Below, in pieces: positions 7,851 to 15,714 of a stretch of DNA of 64,000 nt. The position numbers were made by a program, and so were the translations under genes. The notes under the pieces are model-generated. The model had not been told where the DNA came from. It saw nothing but the letters and a program-made list of their open reading frames with translations, and made no database searches. Each line of letters starts with the position of its first letter. Position 1 is the first letter of the stretch. The stretch is from NCBI RefSeq assembly GCF_023509015.1, contig NZ_CP094975.1, positions 5,449,501 to 5,513,500 of the forward strand. Direction: 5' to 3'. This stretch comes from Pseudomonas abieticivorans. GTDB taxonomy: Bacteria > Pseudomonadota > Gammaproteobacteria > Pseudomonadales > Pseudomonadaceae.

Positions 7851-9101
7851 ATGTTTCAAGAAAAGAAGTTTGGCCGTGGTGTGTGCTGTTTGAGCATGGT
7901 CGGTGCCTTGTCGGTGCCGGCTTTGGCGCAAGCGGATGTTGTCGACGACAGCCACTTGAGCCTGGATTTGCGCAACTTTTACCTGAACCGTAATTACACA
8001 AAGTCTGCGGCGCCGGTCAACGAAGTGCACAGCTGGTCCCAGGGCTTCGACCTGCAGTTCACGTCGGGCTACACCGACACGCCGCTAGCCTTTGGCCTGG
8101 ACATAGACGCCCAATATGCGCTGCGCCTGGACTCGTCGGGCAACGATGGCTCGCTGCCCTACAGTGTCAGCGACCAACAGACGGCAAAGAACCAGAGCCG
8201 CGCCGGTGCGACGTTGAAGATGAAATACTCGAAGACGCAACTGAAGGTCGGCGACATGCGCCCGCAGTTGCCGGTGGCCTTCGATGACACCAGTCGCCAG
8301 TTGGACACGATCTACCAGGGGGCGGTGGTGGAGTCCAAGGAACTGGACGGGTTGACCTTGACCGGCGGGCAATACTGGTCGGTGGTGACGCGCGAATCTT
8401 CCAATCACGAAAAACTCTACAAGTGGGGCACTACCGATAACCTGGACAGTGACGGCCTGAACTTTGCTGGCGCCACCTACGATATCAATAAAAGCCTGCA
8501 GGTCAGTTACTTTTATGCAGTGCTGGAAGATATCTACAAACAACATTATTTCGGTATTACCCATAAAGCCGACCTGGGTGATGGCTACAGGCTTAAAACC
8601 GACTTGCGCTACTTCAATAACAATGAAGATGGCAAGGCTCTGGCCGGCGTGGTGGACAACCGCTCGTATGGTGCGCTGTTCAGCTTGAGCAAAAGCGCCC
8701 ACACCTTTGGCGTGAGCTACCAGCGCATGCTCGGTGAAAGCGTGTTCCCAACCCTCAATGGCTATATCCCGCAGCCTTACCTGGTGCACTGGTCGGCCCT
8801 GGCCTTCGTGCGCCCGGGTGAGCAGTCGTGGTCGGCGCGCTACGCCTACGATTTTGCCGCCCTGGGCGTTCCGGGCCTGAAGTTCAACACCCGCTACACC
8901 AAGGGCACCCACTGGAACCGTGGCGCCGGCTTGAGCGACAACGAGGAGGCCGAGCGCAACCTGGGCGCAAGCTACGTGGTGCAGAGCGGTTTCCTGAAAG
9001 GCCTGGGGTTGGATGTGCGCAATATCCAGGTCAAACAGAAGGTGGGCAGCGACTACGACGAGTACCGTTTCGCGACCACTTACACCTGGAAGTTCTGGTA
9101 A
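7851..9101 (+). CDS. OprD-family outer-membrane porin
   Basis: 416-aa OprD/BenF/PhaK-type specific porin. A signal peptide ends at ...SVPALAQA; the mature start DSHLSLDLRNFYLNRNY is the family hallmark and the protein ends in an aromatic beta strand with a terminal Trp (YTWKFW). These porins take up small carboxylates and amino acids. Its position behind the iac genes suggests uptake of IAA or a related aromatic acid, which is inference. It has its own 190-bp upstream region, so it may be separately transcribed. Confidence 0.85.
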   Translation: MFQEKKFGRGVCCLSMVGALSVPALAQADVVDDSHLSLDLRNFYLNRNYTKSAAPVNEVHSWSQGFDLQFTSGYTDTPLAFGLDIDAQYALRLDSSGNDGSLPYSVSDQQTAKNQSRAGATLKMKYSKTQLKVGDMRPQLPVAFDDTSRQLDTIYQGAVVESKELDGLTLTGGQYWSVVTRESSNHEKLYKWGTTDNLDSDGLNFAGATYDINKSLQVSYFYAVLEDIYKQHYFGITHKADLGDGYRLKTDLRYFNNNEDGKALAGVVDNRSYGALFSLSKSAHTFGVSYQRMLGESVFPTLNGYIPQPYLVHWSALAFVRPGEQSWSARYAYDFAALGVPGLKFNTRYTKGTHWNRGAGLSDNEEAERNLGASYVVQSGFLKGLGLDVRNIQVKQKVGSDYDEYRFATTYTWKFW

Positions 9102-9275
9102 TTGCCCGAGGTTCGACCCTGCGCAGATGGCCGCTGCCCATGGCGGTCGGCCCTGCCGGGTATAACGGCCTGCTGCACCGCGATGCGGACATCCTGATGG
9201 GCTGCACGGCGGCGGATCGACTGAGCCGTAAGTGGCTGTTCGGCCGCACGCGGCCTCACGCATTCAAGGACACTC

Positions 9276-9893
9276 ATGAAGCACTATGAATTGATTACTT
9301 TCACCTTGCGCGTGCGCACCACGGCCCAGGCGTTGGCGTGCCTGGAACCGGTACTGCGCGATGCCAGCGGGGTGTTGATTGGTTGCTGGGCCTCGGAAAT
9401 AGGCGAACTGAATCAGGTGGCCGTGTTGCGCGGCTTTGCCGATGAAACCCAGCGCCAGGCCGAGCGAGAGCGTTATCTGCTGGCCCACGATGCCTTTGGC
9501 ATCGAAGCGTTGCTGCTGGACATGCATGTGGAGGACTACACGCTGTTCCCCTTTGTCGAGCCGTTGCCCCCCGGCCGGCACGGGCCGTTCTACGAACTGC
9601 GGGTGTACAACCTGATTCCTTCTGGGTTGGCACCCACGTTGGCGGGCTGGGAGCAGGCCATCCGAGCGCGCACCGCAGACGGTTATTCACCGGTGCACGC
9701 TGCTTTCTACGCCACCTGTGGCCGCACGCCGCGCTACCTGCACATCTGGCCCTACGCCTCATTGGAGCAGCGCCTGGAGGTGCGCACCCGGGCGGTCGCG
9801 AACGGCGTTTGGCCCCCCGACAACTCCGGGCCGCAGTTACGCGAGATGCGTTCGGGGATTTTCCTGCCGGCGGCGTTCTCGCCATTGCAGTGA
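9276..9893 (+). CDS. NIPSNAP family protein
   Basis: 205-aa protein with two ferredoxin-like (dimeric alpha/beta barrel) repeats typical of NIPSNAP proteins: YELITFTLRVRTTAQAL at the N-terminus and YELRVYNLIPSGLAPTLAGW in the second half, with the WPYASLEQR segment near the end. Such proteins often accompany aromatic catabolic operons; function unknown. It lies between the porin and the MFS gene on the same strand. Confidence 0.7.
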   Translation: MKHYELITFTLRVRTTAQALACLEPVLRDASGVLIGCWASEIGELNQVAVLRGFADETQRQAERERYLLAHDAFGIEALLLDMHVEDYTLFPFVEPLPPGRHGPFYELRVYNLIPSGLAPTLAGWEQAIRARTADGYSPVHAAFYATCGRTPRYLHIWPYASLEQRLEVRTRAVANGVWPPDNSGPQLREMRSGIFLPAAFSPLQ

Positions 9894-9959
9894 TCGGGCA
9901 TTGCCGAGGTTCAAGGGGCCATGCCACGATGCGTATTTGACGATCAAAGGAATGACCGC

Positions 9960-11165
9960 ATGCAGATCTCGCGCTGGGCCGCCGTGATGGTGCTGGCCTG
10001 TTCCGCTTTCGCCATGGTCACCAGCGAGTTCGCACCCATCGGCCTGTTGTCGCAGATCAGCGCGGATTTAGGTAGCGATGCGGCAAGCGTGGGCTGGAGC
10101 GTGACCCTGTATGCCTGGCTGGGCGCGCTGTGCGGTTTGTTATCGCCGCGCCTGCATGCCCATGTGCCACGGCGGGCTTTGCTGACGGGCCTGATGTTGA
10201 CGCTTGCGGGCTCCAACGCGGCGGTGGCGGTGGCGCCGAACTTCGCAGGCTTCGGCCTGGCGCGGGCGGTGGGCGCGGTGGCCCATGGGCTGTTCTGGGC
10301 CAGTGTCGCGGCGTCGGCTGCGCAACTGGTGCCTGCACGGCGCGTGGGCCTGGCGACCTCGTTGGTGTTTGGCGGCATTACCGTGGCCACAGTGTTGGGC
10401 GTGCCGCTGATCAACCTGTTGGGTCAGGGTTACGGTTGGCGCAGTGGCTTTGCCGGGCTGGCCGGTTTGTGTGTGCTGATGGCGCTGGGCGTGGGCGTGC
10501 TGATGCCCAGGGCGGCAGTCACTGCGCAGGCCACACCTGCGCGAATGGTCGAGGTGTTGCTGCGGCGTGACCTGTTGCCGGTGTACGCGATCACCGCGCT
10601 GACCGCCGCCGCGCATTTTTGCGCGTTCACCTTTATCGAGCCTTACATAAGCCTGGTGCGTGGTATATCGGCGTTCGAAGTCGCAGCCTTGCTGTTTGGC
10701 TTCGGCCTGGCCGGCTTGGCGGGTAATCTGTTGACGGCCTGGCTGATTGACCGGCACCTTCAGGCCACCTTGCTGGTCGCCATGATCACGATGTGTCTGG
10801 CATTGCTGGCACTGGGCGGGGGCGGCCCTGCCATGGGCCTGGTACCGGTGAGTATGCTGTTGGTGCTGTGGGGCGTGGCCATCGCCATGCTGTTTGCCGG
10901 GTTGCAGGCCTACGTGCTGCAGGTCGCCGGCAGCGCGACCCTGGTCGCGGCCGCGCTGCACACCGCGGTGCTGAACATGGCCATCGGCGTGGGCGCCATC
11001 ATCGGCGGCCTGGCGCTGGGCACCTGGCACCTGGGCAGCGCCATGCTGCCGGCGGCGTTGATCGCGCTGCCGGCGGTTTACCTGTTGCGCCGCCTGGCGG
11101 TGCGCAACCCATTGCCCGTAGGCGCGGACTTATCCGCGAACAGCGCACCGCGCAGTGCCAGGTAG
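9960..11165 (+). CDS. MFS transporter of the AraJ/YdhP (DHA1) type
   Basis: 401-aa major facilitator with about 12 hydrophobic segments. The N-terminal SAFAMVTSEFAPIGLLSQISADL is characteristic of AraJ/NepI-like sugar or nucleoside/drug exporters. ATG 9960 is preceded by AAAGGA; an in-frame ATG at 9921 has no ribosome-binding site. The 3' end overlaps a REP-like sequence. Its substrate is unknown; linkage to the iac operon suggests an aromatic compound, weakly. Confidence 0.8.
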   Translation: MQISRWAAVMVLACSAFAMVTSEFAPIGLLSQISADLGSDAASVGWSVTLYAWLGALCGLLSPRLHAHVPRRALLTGLMLTLAGSNAAVAVAPNFAGFGLARAVGAVAHGLFWASVAASAAQLVPARRVGLATSLVFGGITVATVLGVPLINLLGQGYGWRSGFAGLAGLCVLMALGVGVLMPRAAVTAQATPARMVEVLLRRDLLPVYAITALTAAAHFCAFTFIEPYISLVRGISAFEVAALLFGFGLAGLAGNLLTAWLIDRHLQATLLVAMITMCLALLALGGGGPAMGLVPVSMLLVLWGVAIAMLFAGLQAYVLQVAGSATLVAAALHTAVLNMAIGVGAIIGGLALGTWHLGSAMLPAALIALPAVYLLRRLAVRNPLPVGADLSANSAPRSAR

Positions 11166-11205
11166 AGTGCGGGGGCCCTTTCGCGGATAAATCCGCTCCT
11201 ACACA
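11117..11205. repeat. REP inverted pair (REPIN) between convergent genes
   Basis: gtaggcgcggacttatccgc and the inverted copy gcggataaatccgctcctac face each other about 50 bp apart. The left copy lies inside the end of the MFS gene and the right copy overlaps the last codons of the ABC transporter gene. The placement between two convergent genes is typical of Pseudomonas REP pairs. Confidence 0.8.
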
Positions 11206-12884
11206 AGCGCGCGATTTTCGGTGGCGCTTTGGCGCCTAGTCAGTTCTATCTCGCGATCAAACGCCGTGGTCAACGAAGCCTGGTGGGTAATGCCCACCAC
11301 CCGGCACTGCGGCAGTGCGCGCCTGAGCAGGGCCAGCAACTGCGCCGCCGTGGGTTCGTCCAGCTGGCTGGTGGCTTCGTCCAGGTACAAGGTGCTTGGG
11401 CAGTACACCAGCGCTCGGGCCAGGGATAGGCGTTGCTGTTCGCCGCCACTGAGCTGGCGGGGCCATTCGCAGCACTGGTCAAGGTCCGCCGCCAGCGCGT
11501 GCAGGCCGACTTGGCCCAAGGCCTGGCGCAGCAAGGCATCGGGCGGCAGGTCGGTGGCCGGGTAAGCCAGCAGTTGGCGCAGCGCCAGGGTCGGCAAATA
11601 AGGCTGCTGGGGCAGCAGCAGGCTGCGCCCGGCAGGCAACTGCCAGTGCCCACGGTAGTACGGCCACAAACCGTGCAGGGTGCGCAGCAGGGTGGATTTG
11701 CCCAGGCCGCTGCGGCCTTGCAGGCGGACCCATTCGCCGGCCTTGACGTGGGCATGCACGCCGGCCAGCATCGGGCTGCCATCCGGGTGGTGAATGTCCA
11801 GGTGCTGGATACGCAATTGGTCACCGTGGGCCTCAGCGCGCAGCGCCGGGCGGTTGGCCTCGATGGCCTGTTGGAACTGGCCAAGGCGTTCTACCGTGGC
11901 ACTCCATTCGGCCAAGCGCCAGTACATCTGGATAAACCAGCTGAGCGAGCCCTGCACGGCGCTGAACGCACTGCGGATCTGCATCAGGCCGCCCAGGGTG
12001 ATGGTCTTGGCTAGAAAGGCGGGCAGCGCGGCGAACACCGGGATGATCAGGCTGACCCGGTCGTAGCTGACGGTGAAGAACGACAGGCTGCGCTGGCGGT
12101 TCATCAGCCGCCGCCAGTTCTGTGCGATGGCCGTGAAGCGTTCGCCGAGCACCTGCTGCTCTGCCGCCTCGCCCCGGTAAAGGGCGATCTGCTCGGCGTG
12201 CTCGCGGTTGCGCATCAGCCCGGTACGAAAGTCCGCCTCGCGCCGTTGCTGCTCGTAATCGAGGCCCTTCAACGGGCGACCAATGAAGTGGGTAATCAAC
12301 GTGCCCAGCAGGGTATAGGCCACCGCGATCCACACCAGGTAACCGTGTACTATGAATTCATGGCCGCCGATCGTGAACTGCTGCACACCCGACAGGCTCC
12401 AGAGGATGGTCACGAACGCGCCCACCTGGGCCATGTTGGCGATAAACGAGACCAGCAGTTCGATGCTGCGCCGAACCAGCAGGTCGATGTCTTCGGCGAT
12501 GCGCTGGTCGGGGTTGTCAGGCTCATGTTTAAGGCCCATGCGGTAGTAGGCCTGGTCGCTGAACCAGGCCTGCACAGTGTGCTCGGTCATTGCCCTACGC
12601 CAGCGCAGCACCAAGGCCTTGCGCAGCCAGTCCAGGTACACCGTGACCAGCACGTACATCGCGATGTAGCCGGCGTACTGGCCCATCAGCCCATACAAGG
12701 CATCGGTGTCGAACTGGCCCAGGGTGTCGTAGAAGGTCTTGCTCCAAGCGTTGATCAGTACGTTGATCTGTACCAGCAACAGGCCCATGCCGATCAGGCT
12801 GGCGAGCATCAGCCAGGCCAGCCACTGCTGGCGGCTGCGCCAGAACGGGCTGGCCAGGGCGATAAAGGTTCGTAGGGTATTCAT
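11199..12884 (-). CDS. SbmA/YddA-like ABC transporter (fused permease-ATPase), FusD-like
   Basis: 561-aa half-transporter with an N-terminal ABC_membrane_2-type membrane domain (several segments in residues 20-320) and a C-terminal ATPase: Walker A GRSGLGKST, signature LSGGEQQRLSLARAL, Walker B STLYLDEATSQLD. Architecture matches E. coli YddA and Pectobacterium FusD, the inner-membrane transporters of protein-derived fragments. ATG 12884 overlaps the stop of the protease gene (ATGA), so the two are coupled; the longer upstream frame lies inside the protease gene. The last codons lie in a REP element. Confidence 0.82.
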   Translation of the reverse strand: MNTLRTFIALASPFWRSRQQWLAWLMLASLIGMGLLLVQINVLINAWSKTFYDTLGQFDTDALYGLMGQYAGYIAMYVLVTVYLDWLRKALVLRWRRAMTEHTVQAWFSDQAYYRMGLKHEPDNPDQRIAEDIDLLVRRSIELLVSFIANMAQVGAFVTILWSLSGVQQFTIGGHEFIVHGYLVWIAVAYTLLGTLITHFIGRPLKGLDYEQQRREADFRTGLMRNREHAEQIALYRGEAAEQQVLGERFTAIAQNWRRLMNRQRSLSFFTVSYDRVSLIIPVFAALPAFLAKTITLGGLMQIRSAFSAVQGSLSWFIQMYWRLAEWSATVERLGQFQQAIEANRPALRAEAHGDQLRIQHLDIHHPDGSPMLAGVHAHVKAGEWVRLQGRSGLGKSTLLRTLHGLWPYYRGHWQLPAGRSLLLPQQPYLPTLALRQLLAYPATDLPPDALLRQALGQVGLHALAADLDQCCEWPRQLSGGEQQRLSLARALVYCPSTLYLDEATSQLDEPTAAQLLALLRRALPQCRVVGITHQASLTTAFDREIELTRRQSATENRALV

Positions 12885-15685
12885 GGTTGGGCCTGCGCGG
12901 TGACAGGGGCGGGCAGCAGGCGCAATTGCACGGTGTTGGCGTCCAGGGCCAGTTGCCGAGCCAGGGCGCGCAGTGATGCAAGGTCCAGTGCATCGGCCAG
13001 GCTTGCTTGTTGGCTGAGGTAGCGCGGGTCGCCCCACTGGCGCTCGCTGAGCATCAAGCGGCGCAATTGCGTTTGCGGGTCCTGGCGGCGCAGGTTTTCC
13101 TGTTGTTGCAGGTGCGCGCGCAGGCGCTTCACGTCGGCCTCGGTCAAGCGCTTGGGCAACCGTGCCAGTGTGGCCTGGGCGCGCTGCCACAGCTCCTCGA
13201 CCCGCGCAGGGTCGCTGGTAAAACTCAGCCGGCTTTCGATGCGCTGGGTGTCGGGGTTCAGTTCGGCGTCGTAGTCCAGCCGATAGATGCCGGTGGCTTC
13301 GGCGCGCAAGGCGGTTTTCAGCTGCTGGCGCACCACCTCGCGCAAGGCCGCGACACGCACGGCATCCTCTGGGCTCCAGCGCCGTTCGCTGTAGCGTTGC
13401 ATCTGCAGGCTGGCGCGCGGCTCCACGGCAATGGCCAATTGCGCCTGGCGCTGGCCGGGCTGCTGCACGGCGCTGGTGCCGATCAGCGCTTTGCCGCGAG
13501 GGATGGCGGCCAGCTCGCGGCTGACCAGTGCCTCAAGGTCTGCCACGGGCACGTCGGCCATCAGGTAGTACGTAACCGGTGCCTGGGAGAGCTGCTGCCA
13601 GTCACGTTCCAGGTCCTGGGCTTGCAAGGCCTGCAAGGTGTCGGCGTCGGGTGAAGTACCGGGTGCCTTGCCGGCCATCAGCAAGGCGCTCAAGCGCTCG
13701 GCCTTTTGTTCGCTGATGCTGTCGTGCTGGCGTTGCAGGCGGCTGAGCAGGTCGGCCTGGGCCTCTTCGAACAGCAACGGGTCGATCACCTGCGCCGTCT
13801 GACTCAGGCGATACCCTTGCAGCAACCCGGCCATGGCGCCGGGTGTCGGGGCGGCGGTCAGGCTGATGACCAGGTGCTGGGCCTGCTGGTCCAGGCCCAG
13901 CGTCAGGGCCTGGCCGCGGCGCCATTGCTGCACCGCGTCTGCCGACCAACCCGGGGGGCCGCTGTTAATTGCCAGTTGCGTGGCCATCTGCGTGCGCCAG
14001 GCCAGCATGCCCTGGGCCATGAAGCCGGCCGAAGATTGGGCCTTGAGCACATAGCGGCCTTGTTCACCGTTGCGGCGCAACCACACCAGGCGGTCGCCAT
14101 TGCTTAAGGCCCAATGCTCCACCTGCTCGGCGGCAAAGCGTTGGCGTTGCACGATGCGGCCGCCGCCGGCCGGCGCGGGTAGCGTGGGCAGGGCAGGGGC
14201 TGTGGCCGCCGTCAGCTGCCGGGTTGCGGGCGCCGCCAAGGGCTGCTGCTGCAACGCCGCTTGCTGCTGCAGCACCTCGCTGACGCTGGGCAGGCGCAAC
14301 GGCGAAAGGCCCGGCGCGCTGACCTGCAGCACTTGGTCGGGGCTGCCTAGCCAGCGTCGCAGGCGCTGGTTGACCTCGGCCAGATGAATGCCGTCAAGCT
14401 GGCTGAGGTAGGCCTGGGCGATGTCCTGCGGGCGTTGCACGACCTTGTCCTGGATGGCGGCGTCGTTAAGGTCGGTGACCCATTTTTCGAAGGTCTTTTC
14501 AGTGGGCGTGTGCTGCATGCGCAAGGCCAAGCCGCGGATCTGTTCGCGCTCGGCGTCCATGTCCGCTTGCTGCAGGCCATGGCGACGCAAACGTTCCAGC
14601 TCGCTCAGCAGTTGCGTTAGGGCCTGCGCGTGATGGTTGGCGTCCACGCCGGCTGCCACGCCCAACACGGTGGATTGATCGCCGATCGTGGTTTTTTGCG
14701 CCGTCAGGCTGCGCACGCCGCTGCCCAGCGGCTGGCGACGCAGTTGGCTGACCAGGCTGGACAGGGCCAGGCGGTCGATGATGCGTTCGCGCAGGCCGGC
14801 AAGGCTGTTGGCGCGGCTGGCCGGCTCGTGCAGGCGAAACAGCAGCGCCACCTGATTGCTGCCGCTCTGGCTGTCCTGCAGTTGGAACACCTTAAGTTGG
14901 TTGTCCAGGGGCAGGTCGCGTTGCCCGCGTGGCGGCATCGGGGTGGCGGGGTGTTTGCCGAAGGTGAGTTCCAGGCCCGCCAACACAGTTTGAGGGTCGA
15001 TGTCGCCGACCACCGTCAGCACCATGTTCTGCGGCTGATACCAGCGCTGCTGGTAGGCGAGCAGGGCGGGCAGGCGCGCCTCGCGGATGGCCGTTTCATT
15101 GCCGATGGTACGGTGGGCCGGGTAGCGCGAGCCGGCACGTTGGCTGGCGGTGCGTTGCTGATTCATGCGCTGGGCCACACCCAGGCCGCCGCGCCACTCC
15201 TCGATGACGATCGGCCGTTCGTGGTCAAGGTCGGCCGCGCTGTAATCGGCCGCGAAGGCCAAGTCGGCCAGGGCTTCGAGCGCTGGGTTGATCTGCGCGC
15301 TGCCGCCGGTGGGGCTGAGCAGGTACTGGGTGCGGTCGTAGGTGGTTTGTGCGTTGAAGTGCTTGCCCTGTTCCCAGCCCAGCGCCTGCAGGCGGCTGCG
15401 CACGGTGCCCGGTTGTTGGCCGTGGCTGTAGAACGCCAGGTGCTCGACCAGGTGGGCGACGCCGATCTGGTCGTCGTCCTCATCCACCGAACCTGCTTTG
15501 ATGGTCAGGCGCACATCCACCCGGCCGGCTTGGGCGGTTTCGCGCAGCAGTCGGTATTGCAAGCCGTTGGGCAATTGCCCCTGTAGCACGCGCGGGTCCC
15601 ACGGCAGGGGTTTGTCCGGCGCAAGCATCGATGCGCAGGCGCACAGCAACAGCGGGCCGAGCAGGCCCGCGATGAGTTTGTTCAT
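12881..15685 (-). CDS. M16 (pitrilysin) zinc metallopeptidase, PqqL/FusC-like
   Basis: 934-aa protein with a type-II-like signal (LLLCAC, lipidated Cys about 17) and the inverted zinc motif HxxEH (His78, Glu81, His82 in HLVEH), with a downstream acidic pair (Glu162/163) for the third ligand. A second, inactive M16 half fills the C-terminal part, giving the about 930-residue size of PqqL and FusC. FusC cleaves imported plant ferredoxin in the periplasm to release iron. Here the gene lies between a TonB-dependent receptor (29 bp upstream) and the ABC transporter (4-bp overlap), as in fus/ydd operons. Substrate here is inferred, not shown. Confidence 0.85.
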   Translation of the reverse strand: MNKLIAGLLGPLLLCACASMLAPDKPLPWDPRVLQGQLPNGLQYRLLRETAQAGRVDVRLTIKAGSVDEDDDQIGVAHLVEHLAFYSHGQQPGTVRSRLQALGWEQGKHFNAQTTYDRTQYLLSPTGGSAQINPALEALADLAFAADYSAADLDHERPIVIEEWRGGLGVAQRMNQQRTASQRAGSRYPAHRTIGNETAIREARLPALLAYQQRWYQPQNMVLTVVGDIDPQTVLAGLELTFGKHPATPMPPRGQRDLPLDNQLKVFQLQDSQSGSNQVALLFRLHEPASRANSLAGLRERIIDRLALSSLVSQLRRQPLGSGVRSLTAQKTTIGDQSTVLGVAAGVDANHHAQALTQLLSELERLRRHGLQQADMDAEREQIRGLALRMQHTPTEKTFEKWVTDLNDAAIQDKVVQRPQDIAQAYLSQLDGIHLAEVNQRLRRWLGSPDQVLQVSAPGLSPLRLPSVSEVLQQQAALQQQPLAAPATRQLTAATAPALPTLPAPAGGGRIVQRQRFAAEQVEHWALSNGDRLVWLRRNGEQGRYVLKAQSSAGFMAQGMLAWRTQMATQLAINSGPPGWSADAVQQWRRGQALTLGLDQQAQHLVISLTAAPTPGAMAGLLQGYRLSQTAQVIDPLLFEEAQADLLSRLQRQHDSISEQKAERLSALLMAGKAPGTSPDADTLQALQAQDLERDWQQLSQAPVTYYLMADVPVADLEALVSRELAAIPRGKALIGTSAVQQPGQRQAQLAIAVEPRASLQMQRYSERRWSPEDAVRVAALREVVRQQLKTALRAEATGIYRLDYDAELNPDTQRIESRLSFTSDPARVEELWQRAQATLARLPKRLTEADVKRLRAHLQQQENLRRQDPQTQLRRLMLSERQWGDPRYLSQQASLADALDLASLRALARQLALDANTVQLRLLPAPVTAQAQP

Positions 15686-15714
15686 CAGGTTATCTCGAGT
15701 TTTTCAGGGGGCGA

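Noticed and set aside
11221..12875. Plus-strand open frames opposite the ABC transporter gene
   Set aside because: Antisense shadows of a gene with clear Walker A, signature and Walker B motifs.
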